DNA from: Phycomyces blakesleeanus NRRL 1555(-)
Lineage: Eukaryota; Mucoromycota; Mucoromycetes; Mucorales; Phycomycetaceae
Length of the DNA stretch: 64,000 nucleotides
Assembly: GCF_001638985.1 (NCBI RefSeq)
Contig: NW_017265160.1
Span: 40,853-104,852, forward strand
Reading direction: 5' to 3'
Positions 1 through 14,101 of the stretch are shown piece after piece. Every line of letters starts with the position of its first letter. The stretch's first letter is position 1. The position numbers and the translations under genes are program-made. A model generated the notes under the pieces. It searched no databases. It was not told the origin of the DNA and worked only from the letters and a program-made list of their open reading frames with translations.

Positions 1-3000
1 TTTGATATGAAACAATACAAAAATGATGATAGTGATTCTTGGAATTTAATATAAACAACAAATATATGTACAACATCGTTTCTTGGAAATGAGGTCGTAC
101 ACTCGATCATTTCTCTTTATATACTCATACACATAAAAAGAAAAGGCGGAAATTGTTCATTTAATGATTTTATAATGGGTGAGGTTCATAGGCTTCTTAT
201 TTAAGCAAAAATAATGATAGAAACCCTCCCTTTGAAAAGGTTGTTTTAAATAAATCTTTTTTTTTGGTTTTTATAATTTTCAATTATTCTCGCAGTCTAA
301 GTTTAATTGGATTAATGAGTGAATAAGGAAGATATGCTATTTTTGCTACAAGGTACTTCTAACTAAATTTCTCAGTATAGACTGTCTATAAATGTGGGGG
401 ATAATAGAAAGTATACTACTTTGGGGTTTTTTTTCACTTTATTTCTTTGGTGCACAAAGCTGTGTCAAGAATTAAGCAAACAAATAAATAAAAGAATATC
501 GTCAGGACAAATCCCAATACGATCTTGGTCCGTATAAGATCAAATTATTATACACAGATAAAATAGCATCATTCATTTGTTCACATCTTCAAATAGGGTT
601 TTACTTGACAAGGAATAATGCTTATATATAAGAAAGTCTATATGGTACAAGTACAGCCTAGTCTAAAGAGAGAGAGAGATAGGATATTTCCATTAACCAA
701 AAAAAAAGAACTACAGTATTCTGATGGTAAGAAAACTTTATTTCTCTATAGACGCTTCTAAAGAAATCTATTGAAATCTTCTTGGAATTCTAATATCATT
801 CAATGTTTTGACAATATACTTTCAAGATAAACATTACGTACCATTAGACATCATTTATCTCTCGCCTGAAAATGTACCAAGCCGAAATCATGGTTCTTAT
901 TTTTCAGAGCAAAATATACGGAACACACATACAAATAGTGAAAGCTTGTAGAAAGTATATTTTGAAAGTATCAGCTGCTAACAAAAAAAGTGCAAAAAAG
1001 TGCTGAGGATTATCCAAAAGACACCATTGCAAAAGAAGGCTCAAAGAAGTTTTGCCTTTCCAGGGGGTGGGATATAGTGATGAGCGATTTGTCTTTATTT
1101 GAGTATTATCGAAAAATGGTGACATAATAATAAAAGCTTGGGCGCTTTTGCCTTTGTTTTCTTTTAAAGCCCTGTGGACTCTCCTAATAATCAATACAGT
1201 TGGAAGAAGTATAAGCACCATATAATTTTACGGAAGAAAAGCTTGTTGGGACTAGAAGCTACCAAGAAAGAAAAAAGTATAAAAAGATCTTCCGGAGATC
1301 TCCGGGCCTTTGAGAGAAAACACGACTTGGATTGCCTGCCTGTAAATGGTCATTTGGACCTTTTACAAACTACGTAAAAGAAAAATCGCTCGAATGGAAT
1401 AATCTCATCAGCTGACCAATTGGGAGGAGATATGATGTGAAGAATACGAAAGTTTTATTGACACAGCTTTTGAAGATTCCAGGATCACATGTATGGCGCG
1501 AGTAAACTATGTTTATTAAATCTAACCAATTTTAATTTATTAATTTTTATAGTGTCGACAAAGAGGAAAATCAGCAAAGGTATCCCCTCGACTAGTATGA
1601 ACACCAGGAAGTACTTTGGTTGGCTTTAAGAGGATGAAAAGAAAGTTAAGATGAAACATAATGAATTTGGCCTTGCTTTTGCCAGTTTTTAGAGTAGGGT
1701 TTGTTGTGAATATGGTAAAGATGACCAGACAAAGAAAAAAAAAGGTATATAAGAAATATATGCTATAGAAGCTGTACGACAAATAACCAAGAAAATACAA
1801 CTCATTAGAAATGATTTGATCCTCCCACTCTTTTGAACTTTCCCCTGTTTGACAAGTGGGAAATCATGCAATATTTTCAATTTGTTCACATCATTTACTA
1901 TCTTTGTTTTTACATATAGAGAAAACGCTCAGAATGGTCTTGTGCGATGCACCAACCAGATATGTATACCCAAATTAGTCCCACACACAGATACAAAAAA
2001 AACGACTTACTTACCAGAAGTAGGTTGGGTCAGCAGTAATAGGGTTAGAATGCTATAGACCAAACAAGATTATTAATGTTAAACACATAAAAGTTTGTTT
2101 AACAAATCAATATTGACCTTGAAAAAAGAATATGATATAATTCATCTGAAGCCCTAACCACGAAGGTCTTTATGGGAAAATGATAATATAAATTATATAC
2201 AATATTGAACAAGGCCCTTTTGGCTAAAGAAACATTTGTGCTGTGTCTGTAACCGTATGGGTTTGTATTATTTTTGAAGAAATACACCGTGTTACTTGCG
2301 TTGTATTGCTTACTCAAAAATACATTTTCCCTTTTTCTTTTTTAAGAAATAAAATAAAAATACGTTATGTACATATATGTACATATTAGCCTAAAAGGTT
2401 TAACCCCTCATATTTTATGATATACCATCTGATTGATCGATTGATAGACTTTTTATACTTTACTTTACTTTACCTACATACCACTTTAATCTTATCCGTG
2501 CTACTAAATTTTCCCTTTCTTACTAAAAACTAAAAGTGCTCCATAGATACAATTCAGCTTCATCAAATAATATATTATTATTCTTAAATTTTTTTTCTAA
2601 AAAGAAAAAAAAAAAAAAGAAGCATAGACTGCAGTGTCAAATACTTTCTACATTCAATAAATATAAATTCCGAGTGTGGTAATGATGTATGCTTATGTAA
2701 CTTGTATATTTATATATATGTGTATATGTTTTCTTTACCTATACGACTGTCCGGTAGGTAATCCCAAATCAGTATAAATACTTGTTTAATTATCACTATT
2801 GTCAATCGTATTTTTTCCTATTCTTTCTATTTAATAAAACTGGCTATATAAACCAATCCTATTGTCTTTAAAGTACTGCTGGTTTGTTACAGATATCAAG
2901 ATTCTAAAATTTTATAAATCCAAATGGGATTCATTGTCATGCGAGGCATTTCATAAAAAGCATCTCACATTTGAGTTGAATGACTAGGCTCATTGGTTCT

Positions 3001-6000
3001 AAAATCACATTTTTGAGTCTTACTCGGAACATTTAACTTGATAAATAAATGACAAGAGCAGTAATGATAAAAACAAAGACACTAAGTGACATATATATAT
3101 ATATGCAGGCACAGATATTGTTGAACCATGACGTTGTTGTTAACGACTAGCGAGTTGTCATCAGATCTAAATGTAAAGCATTTTACTATTATAGAAAGAA
3201 AACATAGAGTATTTAACAAACCTCACTTTTGATACTGTAATACTTGAGAATTAAAGGTCATTCTTCATTCATTCACTCATGTTAACTTCTTGGTCAATAA
3301 TAAAAAAAAAAAGTCATATCGGAAGACCGGAAGAGATCTCCGGCATAAATCCAGCCAGTCCGAAATTGGCGTTTGATGTCAAATTTGTGACTCGTTTGGT
3401 TCATGATACGCTTTATCATTATGCTGCAACTTTTTATTTTATTGGGCGAGTCGCTGTGTTTGTCGTGCGGCTATTAAACAAATTAATATGCAAGTAGAAA
3501 GATGCAAAAGACTTGATTATGTACATATATACATGTCCAAGCGATATTTGCTGCCAGCAACCACCAATTGTGCAATAAAATGCTCAACGATCTTATTGGT
3601 TTACGCATAATCAAAATGGAGTTCTCTAAAAAAAAAACCAGATACCCTAGTGAAGGTATTTCCTTTCTTCCGCCAGATTGATTTCATATACTGTAATCCA
3701 AACACTTTTTTTTTTGAAAGAAGATACCAGGATTACAGGTCCAATAGTTCGGTTGGAGATAAAAAAGATACCACCACTGGCTCATAAAAACGTTTTGCTT
3801 CTTTTAGCAGCAGAAGATTGACTAAACCAATAAACGAATACATAAGAACGATTTTTTTTAAAAAAAGGGTACCAAGATGATGATGGTAATTATATAGAGC
3901 ATAATTAATAATTCTGACCACCCCTTCTTTTTGTTTGATATATATATATAAGATGTATGGTTATCATTTTAGTAGATAGAGGAAAGACCAAAAATGATAT
4001 ATGACAGACTACTGTCTTGAACACAGTGGTCAATTGTTGTAAAGAGACGTGATCAAAAAAGAATGAGAGGGCAAGAAGATTGCTGTAATTTGTAAATATA
4101 TGATAAAGTATTTATTTATATAAATAGGGTTGGAGGTGGATATTTCAAATATTGGATTTAGCAATGGTCAATGCGACTATTCTAGTTATATATATGTATA
4201 CATGTATGTATATAAAGGGATAAGACAAATTCATATGAATCAGTCGATAGTATTCCTAAACATTTTGATATACATATTGGCAAGGTGATTAATTTGTTTC
4301 TCTATAGAATATAACAAATGGTATTGAAGCAAATTTATAGGTAACAAGTGGACATTGATGTATTCTAGTAAGACCATCATTACTACCAAGTTCTCTTTAT
4401 TTGTTAGGCACACAAAATAGCCAATAGTTCTGTGATTTGATTTTGCAATATAGCTGATCAATAGATATAGATCATCTTGGTTTATTTATAGTAGGAAACC
4501 TAAATCTTTATACAGCCATGAATATGACGATGAGAATAAGAATACGAGGAAGAAGTATAAAGAGGACCTGTTTAATTATGTAAAGTTTTATTGGGTTCGG
4601 TACACCAAGACTGGAATAAAATAAGAAGTGTATGTGCAAAGAGGTTTTCATTCTATTTGTGTAATCTAGACTAGACTATATTATATTTATATTATATTAT
4701 ATTATATTATTTTGTGCACAGTATACTATAGTGTTAGTGCAATAGTGTACAAGTAGGTGGGTGTGTTTCAATCTTAATTCCAGATATGGTGCTATAGTCA
4801 AGGGCCTGACATAATCAGGGTTATCCTGGGATAATCTTGGGACGACTTCAATTTTGGATTCACAAGCCACAAGGAAAACGCAGGAGAATTTCTAGGTAAC
4901 CAAAAGATTCCTTTAGGATTTCGGACCATTTTCTTTTTGAACTTGTTTGTTTCTTCTGTTTGTGAATATTTTTTTGTACTTATTTTTGGAGTATTGGGTT
5001 TTGTTGTCGGGTCAAGAAACATGCCACATCCAAAGTAAGTAAGAAAATATATATAAAAAATATAAAATACAAAATACAAAAAAAAAGGCTCATGGAATCT
5101 TTTCTCTTTTTTTTTTTTTTTTTTAACTGGGAAAGCGGGTAGTGAATCCGTATTATTTTTTTTGAACCTATAGGATGAAGCCAATGAAAACCCTAATAAG
5201 AATATTATATGTATATAGATAGAATGATTTGATTGCAATCTTTTTTTTTTTTTTTTTTTTTGTTGAGGAATTCCTAGAACTGTCTTCCTCTCTTATACTT
5301 TGGCTGTCTTGATTTTTTTGGCCTCCTTTATTTGTTACAATTGCCTTGTTAAAGACATTTGTATTTATAAATATCTAAATATAATTATTTATGTATTGAA
5401 AATAAGAAGAAAAAGTACAAATCATCAGATTTCTGCACTTTTTTCTTTCATAAATAATAAAAATAATAATAAAAAGTACATGTAATTTTAATAAGGAAAA
5501 TAAGCGATTTTCTTACTTTGCCCGAAATTTGCCATCTCACCAGCCAAATAGAACAAACAGGGTCGCCACCGTTTTATCATCACTATCAGAATTACCCTGA
5601 AAATCACTTTCTATTTCCTCGAGTTACATTGACTTTTTACTCATTCATACATTCATTTAATATGCACAGCAATACTCTTATTTATTTATTTTTATATATA
5701 TATTTATCTGAATAATACAATAGAGTGATCTATGGCTTAGATGGGGATTACGATTAGGGTACATTGTCCGTATGAAAATATAAAACAATGATTCTTTGTT
5801 TGATCTCCCTATTGATTTGATTACTTGAATATTAGACATTTTGTACATTTTTGATAAATACAGTAGTGAGATGTTGTATCTATCTCTGGACATGCAAAAT
5901 ATAAAGAATAAAGTAGAACAATATAATCTATTGATTGAATCAGATGGGTAGAAACACTTCATATTTTTGTTGGCGTAAATTTGATAGATAGCCAGATAGC

Positions 6001-6380
6001 CAAATGCACTGTGTTAAGGGTAATAATAGAGAAGTTTCATAAAATTTTGTAATGAATTCTTTTTTTCTTTCTTTTTTGAACTGAAAAGTATCCTGATTTC
6101 ACAAGAGGCACACAAAATAACGAGAGAGAAAGAATCTGGAACATTTACAGACTCAACCTCCACATTTGCACGTTTGTACCATTTTTTTTTATTTTTTATT
6201 TTTTTCTTTGAATCTTTAACTATTTAAACAGCTCAAAATTTGCATGAATTTTAATTTTTTTTCTCTTTCTTTTCTTCACTTAATTCTTTATCAATTTCCT
6301 TTACACATCATATAATTATTTTTTATATAAAATAAAACCCCAAAAACATATAGATAATAAAATAAAAAGGGTAACCAAGG
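1..6380. other. Gene-poor AT-rich region
   Basis: No reading frame in this stretch is supported. The open frames are short, rich in Phe/Tyr/Ile/Lys as expected from AT-rich DNA, and show no family motif or splice-joined continuation. It holds poly-A/T runs, an ATATT microsatellite near 4680-4710 and long T tracts at 5112-5124 and 5241-5261. A slightly GC-richer patch at 3320-3480 has an open frame of 72 codons, but nothing recognisable. Exons of a very divergent gene could be missed by eye. Confidence 0.55.
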
Positions 6381-6466
6381 CAACCAAACCAAACCAAGCC
6401 AAACCAAGCCAAACCACACCAAACAAAACAAAAACAACTCTAAATCAACAAAAACAACAAAAGATA
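6381..6466 (+). promoter_or_regulatory. AC-rich leader upstream of acetate transporter
   Basis: The 85 bases before the start codon are almost free of G and T and are built from short repeats of the type AACCAAACC. This is what an unstructured 5' untranslated leader of a highly expressed fungal gene looks like. T-rich DNA lies just upstream (6180-6330). The role is inferred from composition and position only. Confidence 0.4.
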
Positions 6467-7438
6467 ATGTCTTCTCCAGACGATCACTTCATCATCCCTC
6501 AGGTCACTAGTGAAAACACCTTGTTTGAATTCAAAGACAAGAAGCCTTCTAGACAGGCCAGCAACGAAAACATGGATCCCGAATACTTCTTGCACCGTGC
6601 CAACCGCTTTGACAGCTACGACGAAGAAAAGGATGCCAACCCAACCCACGCTAGCCATCCCAATGGTTACCAGCCTGTCACTAGTGTCTATCCCACCGGA
6701 GATCCCAGAGGTCCCGCCGGTGATTGTCACATGGGAAACTTTGGTGCACTTGGTAAATATATATATATATTTATTTATTATTTTTCTTATGTATTAACTT
6801 TTTTTTTATTGTAGCCATCTTGTCTTTTGCCGTTGTTACTTCACTCTTGGCTACCAACAACCTGTTCTTGCCTGACAAGCCAAATAACATTATTTTCCCA
6901 ACCGCATTAGTGTTTGGTGGTTTTGCTCAAGTTGTTGCTGGGTAATACATATTTAATATATCTCCATCGTTACTATTCATCAATATACTAATACTATTCC
7001 TTTCATAGATTCATGTGCTTTTTCCGTGGGAAAACATTCAATGGTACCCTGTTTGTGTCTTATGGTTCTTTCTGGCTGGGTAACGGAATGATGATGCACC
7101 CCGGACTCCATACTGCGTATGATGCCTATACTGATAAACACGATCTCGATATTGCCAATGCTTACTATCACTTTGTCTGGGCAATCTACACCATTCTCAA
7201 TGTCGGCATCTCTATGAAGGTCCGGGGGGGAAACTTCTTGCTTACCTTTAACTTGTTCTTCGTATTCTGTACCCTGTTCCTCGAAGGCTTCTTCTATACT
7301 ACCGGTCATATCGTCATTCTTCGAATCTCAGGTGTCACAGCCTATCTGGCAGCTATCGGTGCATTCTACTCGGGTGTGGTTGATATTTTGGAAGAACAAG
7401 GCGTAGAACTCCCAATAGGTGTCTACAAGAAGAAATAG
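6467..7438 (+). CDS. GPR1/FUN34/YaaH family acetate transporter
   Basis: Three exons, 6467-6752, 6815-6941 and 7009-7438, join in phase into a 280-residue protein. Both introns are short GT-AG introns (62 and 67 bases). About 90 residues of polar N-terminal tail are followed by six hydrophobic segments; blocks such as NNLFLPDKP, FPTALVFGGFAQVVAG and FFRGKTFNGTLFVSYGSFW match the family of Ady2/Ato1 and bacterial SatP. Members are plasma-membrane channels or symporters for acetate and related short organic acids, usually induced on non-fermentable carbon. The usual NPAPLGL-type motif before the first membrane helix is replaced by GNFGALAILSF, so the gate region differs from the ascomycete proteins. 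It converges on the ITFG2-like gene. Family assignment is firm; the substrate is inferred. Confidence 0.9.
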
Positions 7439-7879
7439 AAGAGCTATTTTATATATATATAAAAAAAAATCAATTCAGAAAGACAATAGAAGTCCCATAT
7501 ATTATTTATTATCTTGTATAAAATAACACCTCACCAACCCACCTAACAACAACAACAATAATAATAATAATAATAATAATAATGTTAAATATTAAACAAT
7601 GTTAAATAATGTCAAATAGCAAAATAACCATAGCAACAAATAACAACAACAGCAATAATAATAATAACTATTATCAATTTAGAGTTCACTTTATATTTTA
7701 TTTGATATCTTTCCTTACTTCCTTCTTTGTCTTGTTTTTTCTTGTATTTTTATATTTTTATATATTTCAAACATTCAAATTAAACTACACCAAAAAAAAC
7801 TCTCCACTTTTTCCAGCTTTTTTTTTGATTTATTTATTTATTTGGTCCGTGTCACTTATAGTATATATATATAATATAT

Positions 7880-7995
7880 AATATATAATATATATATTAT
7901 TAATCAATTCAATTCAATTCACTTCAATTCACTTCAATTCAATTCAACAATTTTATTTTTATTTATTTTATTTTTTTAATTGAATTCAATTGAAT
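7880..7995. repeat. AATTC-type pentamer repeats between convergent genes
   Basis: Tandem copies of TTCAA/AATTC run from about 7903 to 7950 and recur in inverted form (AATTGAATTCAATTGAATTC) at 7979-7998, overlapping the last codon and stop codon of the ITFG2-like gene. The two tracts could pair to form a hairpin in either transcript at the end of the convergent gene pair. Confidence 0.6.
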
Positions 7996-10900
7996 TCAGC
8001 AAGATTCATTCTCATCTTTAAATGTTGGGTCTACTTGTGTTCTGCTTATCCAACTTTGGAGAACATCGTCTAAATCAACAGAATCCTGACTAGATCGACG
8101 ACGTGTGGGAAAAATAAAACTATCGGCCTCCACTTCACTATCGTCATCTAGGTCATCAAGATCATCAATATCTAGACCATTGTTACTACTATTTTTCTTG
8201 CTGCTGTTGGGTGTACTGGTCGCATTTAGATCATTTGCTTCCAAGGGGTTCTCAATCGTTATATTCAAGTCAGATAACCGGCGAATATCAACACCCGAAG
8301 GCATCAAATGGAAATTGCGTCGATTTTGTAACTATAAAAAAATATTTATAAATATATAGTTTTCTTGTTGTTGTTATTGTTGTAACATATGTCTTTATCT
8401 CCACACGCACATGCACACATAAGCGCGCGCGCGTGTATAAAGATGGGGTTGAAGGAGAGTGAATTATTATTATTATTATTACTATTAGCTTAAAATTATA
8501 GCCTTTTGATTTTTATTCCAAGCCCAAAAAAGATATTATATATGTATAAAGAAGGGAATTTGTATTACACTAAATACATGTATTTTAAATATACAGGAAA
8601 ACTTACTGATTGTAGGTCTTTCTCTAGTCGTTGCTTTAAATCCTCAAAACCATAAAGACATTCATGAATCAGGTCGGCAAAACCTGCGGGTTGTTCAAAC
8701 GCGGGGTCAAATAGATAAGACGATTAATACACATATAATATTTTTATAATAGCTTTTGAAGTATATCTTTCTTTGTTTTGTGCGACTTTCAAACTTACAA
8801 GATTGCCTAAAGAAATCTAAATCTCCTTGATCCGAATCAGAGTCATTTATTTCTCCATCTTGATTGGCACTACCACTGCGAGTATGATGGTCATTATACT
8901 TTTGGTTGTCGAAATCTCGGATTCCTTTCCAGCCATCTCCAAGATCAACTCCAGCAGCATCGTCATCTTCTTCTTCTTCTTCCTCCTCGTCTTCTGGCTC
9001 AACAGAGAGCAACGATGAAGGCGAGGATGATAAGAGCGTTTTTTGTTGGTGCAAGGCACTCTTTCCATCATCTTTGGTATTGTTAGTGTCGATTACTGAT
9101 TGGATTCCGCTTTCAAACCCAACCACTCGTTCAAGTGTCTCCTCCACATCATCGTCAATCGTGTCGATAAACCCGTGCACTGGGCCTGGCGAAACCCTCA
9201 CATCATAGTACACAAAGATCTGGTCCTCAAAATCAACGTAGAACAAACACGGCACATTGTGCCCCGGCGCAACAGCGTACAGCCCGGCCGTAAAAGCACA
9301 TACTCTGCCCTCAAAAGCAAACTTGACAAGCTGAAACTTTACTGCATTTTTATAGGTTTATAGACTTAGATTGTCAAAGGCGTTGAAAGTAATTATAATC
9401 ATGATTCTTACCTTTCAAGTCTTTGTCTTTGTCTTTGTCTTTATCGTCGCTTGGATTTTGACCTTGATTTTCTTTTTCTTTTTCGTTTTCAATTCGTTTA
9501 CTCCAGTCAATAAGGTATGTCACTCCATTCCAGGCACAGGCAACAAACAGCTCGCCTTGAGGTCCATCTCTTTCGTCAGCGCCCTCGCTCCATGAACTAT
9601 CCGAATCATAGAGACTTGTCGAATCTAGGCTATTTCCCGATAGTCCTTCAGCAGTAGATTCACTAAGCGTATCATCACTATCACTCTCACTTTCGCTACT
9701 CTCGTCACCACTATTATGATCATGATTGATGTTGTTTCTGTTGACAAAGTCACTATCATCATCAGCATTATTATTATTATTATTATTATTGTTATCTTCG
9801 ATTTCCATCTCAATATCAATATCAATATTGTCTTCTGAATTATCGTCAATGATTCCAAATACATCCTCATCATTATCGTTATCGTCATAATCACTAGAAT
9901 TATTATGGTTAAAGCATGATCTCTATTGTACAATAGACAATGATAATAAAAGAAGTACCTCGTAAATGTAGCAAGTGAATTGTCTTCTCTGCTATTGTTC
10001 ACATTGCCGTGTTCGGTTGGGTTGGAAGTAACCAGTGATAGTCTAGACGATGTGCTGATGATTGGTGAATTTGAATTGGAAAATTCGGTGCCTCGATTAG
10101 TAGATCCTCTTCTTTCTCCATTTGAAGACGAAATCGATCCACCGGCTCCATTAGATATTGCTCCTAATGTTTGATGTTGTGATAGCAATGATGTTGATGT
10201 TGTCATAGCAGTGTTGGCTGTCTGGTGGGTACTACCAGACGGCTGACGATGAAGTGGAATGTCTTGATGGTTAATGTTTTCTCTCGTATGATGGCGTTGT
10301 TGTTGTTGCTTCTGGCCTGCACTTTCACGAGTCTGTGCAGGACGTAAAGCCTTTTCGGGTCCATAAGCCGCGGCAGACACATCAAGAGTGGCCAGACTAA
10401 ATAGTTTATGGGTCACCAATAGCTCGCACTGAGAAGATGTTTTGGTACGAAGGTCATAGATAGTAAACTTTCCTATTAAATTAAATCAAATTAGATTAGA
10501 TTAAATTAAATTAAATTAAATTAAATTATTTTTTTATAAAAAAAATTAAAATAAAATAAAATTTGAAATCTTTACCGTCCATGCCCAGCATGCCCAATTC
10601 TGTTCCCAGTCCATCATCTCTAGGATCTCCGTTACTAGAAGACACGGGGAACGAAGACGACGACAAGGACGAGAGTGAAGTAGAGGATGTAGTATTAGGA
10701 ATCGTAGCACCATGGCTGGGACCGTGATTGGGACCGTGCTTAGGACCATTATTGTTTGGTGTCGAATAAACACGCCGTTTTCCTACCACAATCTCGGTCG
10801 CCACTGCATTTTCCTCGTCTCCAACCATGTCGTCACCGTCCACAATTGGCCAGTTCTGAACCACATAGTTGGATCGTCTGATTTCATTCCCTGCCACGTC

Positions 10901-12905
10901 CCTAATCTTGCCAAGGTCGCTATCGTCCTTACTGACCAAGATGTTCTCAGACTCTACTAGCTCAGCCGGCAGCAGTAACGCCCGGTTGCTTCGCTGCAGC
11001 AGGGTTCGGATGGTCTTGGTTGCCTTTTTCAGGTTGAGAAACGGGCTTTGCTGGTTGTTGGTCGTACTGGGTTTTGGAGTAGTTACAGACTTATCTTGCT
11101 CTGTTTGATTTTGATTTTGGTCTGCTAACAATAATAATATCTCACTCGTGCTGGCATCTTTCATTTCCGTTGGTTTGGGAACGGGAATGCCGGGAGTACT
11201 GGAAATACTGGGATTACCGGGAATACTGGGCGCTGTGGCAGTTGCAGTGGCAGTTGATATCGAAGTGGAGGTGGAAGTAGAAGTGGACGAGGGTGCATTG
11301 GGTACATTGGATAAGGTGGGAACACTGGATAAAGTAGGTACAGCTGGTGTAGACAAAGACACGGGTGTAGGTGTGGGTACAGTAGCTGTAGCTGTAGCTG
11401 TAGCTGTAGTTGTGGATGTAGTTGATGTTGATGTTGATGTTGATGCAGATACGGATGCGGGTGTGGGTATGGGTGTGGGTGTGGGTGCGTTGTCTTGTAA
11501 TTGGTTGCTGTTGTTCGCCTGAGAATTACTGTCTGCAGACCTAAAGTGCTTTGGCTTGCCATTGAACGTGTTTGGCGATGATTGCGGTGTAAAGTCACGA
11601 TTGAACCTGTTGCCTAGCTTATCAATGATCGTGAATGTATTTCCTGGTTGGGCTACCAGCAAGATAGGCTCATCTGGTCGGTCGGGATGATTTGTGGTTG
11701 ACAAAGAGGTGATCTTTTGTTTTTAAAGTTTAAGTTTATTACAAATTTTATATATATATATATACAAAATAAAAATAAAAATGTTCTTTTTCCTTCTTTA
11801 TTTCCTTCTTTATATTTCTTTATTTTACATGTGCAAATTGTCATGGCAACAGAAATAATATGTTTTGTGTGATGTGGCTATCTTTCAACAAATCAACTAA
11901 TCTATCAAATCTATCAAATCTATCAAATATATAGTCTATAGCTATTTTAATAGAATTATATATTTTTTCTTTTGACTTACTTGTCCATCGAATATCCACA
12001 TGTCTTTGTCTTTGAGTATGCCTCGTTCTTGATCTGTCTTGAAAGTCGAGCTTTTCAATGGTTGCTTGGCTAGTTCGGGGTCCTTTGGGTTACCCTTGTT
12101 CGTATTATTATCTTGCGCTTCTTCCTCTTCCTCTTTTAGAACAGGCCGACCGGCCTTGGACCACCCCATTCCTTTGATCAGCACACTTTGCTTGGAGTCC
12201 TTGGCATCCAAAGGTTTTGGTTTCGGTCTCGGTTTGTTTTTTTCTTTTGATCCAGATAATACCGATAATGATGATTGAAAAGTAGAACTAACTGTATGAG
12301 ATGATTGTTGCTGTTGAGGTTGAGGTTGAGATAGGCTGACATTAATAGTACCATGGTTGTTGTTGTTATTTGAAGATCCTGCTGAAGTAGAGGCCGATCC
12401 TTGGGCAGATGGTGTTACATTTCTGTGAGACATTGAAGGGTCAAACGGCGGATATGGTTTCTCGGGATCCACGAGCTGGAAAGAGTGTAGGATTCGGTCT
12501 GTGCGTGCGAGAATAAGCTCGTTCAATGAATCGCCATCTTATTTCAAACCAACAAAAAATATAAAATCAGTATAGGTGTGTGTACACATTCAAAATTCTA
12601 CACATTTACACATGTACACATGCAATTTATAGATATAAATGTATATTGAATGCATGTTTTATATATATTATATTTACCTATATCAGCAATAAGTATCTTG
12701 TTTACATTGACAGGTACTTTCATTGTCAGCGTTGGTTTTTGAAGATTGTTGATCTGAGTATGACCAAGTTTTGTTGAATAATCTCCAATGTTGCGCTGTT
12801 GTCCATTGGCACCACCGGTACCCGCACCTGCACCTGCACCTGCACCAACACCAACATTAGTTCCAGCGCCAGTTCCAGAAGGGGCAGAAGTAGCAGGATT
12901 AGATC

Positions 12906-12938
<33 letters not shown>

Positions 12939-14101
12939 TAGTGGAGGAAAAAGAAAAATTATCTTCAACTGTAGGTAAATAATTAGAAGTCAAAGGTACC
13001 TCCTATTAAGGTGGGGTGGACTGAAAATCACAAAAAATCATTATCACCATTATTGTTGTTACCAGTGCTATTATTGCTGTTGGCCGTCCCTCCCATCATA
13101 CGACGGAATGCTTGAATACTTGCAGTATCAGATGCTCGACGTCCGTGTCTTAGGTATTCATCAACAGACATTTGGTGTTGAGCATAATTTCCTGCAGACC
13201 CTTGTTGTTGTTGTTGTTGATGCTGCTGCTGATATTGGTGGCTGTGTTGAAGGTTTGTGCTATTACTGTTGTTGTTGCTGTTGTTGCTGGTCGGGTCTTG
13301 TTTTGTTCTTGAATCTGGGATATCAAATATGTGTGCAAGACCTTCGGCATTGATACAGACAATTGAATTCTGATTTTTTTATATAAAGTAAGATACAATA
13401 AAATAATGTACTATAAATCATTACACTTCTTCTTCTTCTTATTCTTATTCTTCTTGCTACAGCTATGTATTTATATTACCTTTACACAAATACACACACC
13501 ATTATTATTATTATTAGTATTAGTATTGTTAGTATTATTCCTTATTGATTAAATCTGACTTTATTCAAACCTTTCCACAATTTCTCACGTCACCAATAGC
13601 AATGCAAGTAATCTATAATACAAAAAAATATTAATGCATAAATATCAGCCTTTATGCTTCTTTACATCCGCCTATATATACAATATACATTATATAATAC
13701 TGAATTATCATATTTACCGTTCCAAGATTCCGACAGACATAAATGGGTAATCCAACTTCGCATTCTCCTTTAAAAATAGCTAAATCTCCATTCAAATTAC
13801 CAATGACAAACTCATTATCCTAGAATTTATTATTATCATTTTGGGGTTTAAATATATCAAGAATATTAATTATGCGTAGTATACAACATACATGCATGCA
13901 TGCATATATATAAATTTTTAGCTTTAATACTGATAGTAATGTTTATGCATATACATAATTATATGTACAATTCATTTGCAAATCAAGTCATTCACATGTA
14001 CGTACACCATCATTGTCTACGTCTCCTATGACAAGTGCATAGGGATTCATATTTCCTGAAAAGGACCATTTCAGGCGATTCACAAGTGAGATGGTGCGCA
14101 T
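7996..14101 (-). CDS. ITFG2: ITFG2-like KICSTOR subunit, greatly enlarged
   Basis: Twelve exons read on the minus strand: 14101-14006, 13819-13718, 13612-13571, 13369-about 13063, about 12968-12678, 12537-11981, 11713-10576, 10472-9959, 9893-9412, 9341-8799, 8683-8607 and 8331-7996. All phases agree and give about 1494 residues; only the exon 4/5 junction is uncertain. Blocks collinear with animal ITFG2 are the start MRTISLVNRLKWSFSG, DVDNDGDNEFVIG, CIAIGDVRN, SIVCINAEGLAHIFD, IADIDGDSLNELILARTDR, LLVAQPGNTF, ELFVACAWNGVTYLIDW and VPCLFYVDFEDQIFVYY. These are FG-GAP-like beta-propeller blades. In animals ITFG2 is a KICSTOR subunit holding GATOR1 at the lysosome for amino-acid control of TORC1. 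The human protein has about 447 residues; the excess here is Ser/Thr/Pro/Ala, poly-Asn, Gln and acidic tracts placed between conserved blocks. The function in this fungus is inferred from orthology. Confidence 0.85.

Noticed and set aside
4798..5238. 146-codon minus-strand open frame
   Set aside because: Lys/Phe/Tyr-rich with poly-Lys from a T tract, no motif and no supporting splice structure; expected in AT-rich DNA.
11148..11522. 124-codon plus-strand frame rich in Val/Gly/Asp
   Set aside because: Antisense shadow of the Thr/Pro/Ser repeat region of the ITFG2-like exon 7.
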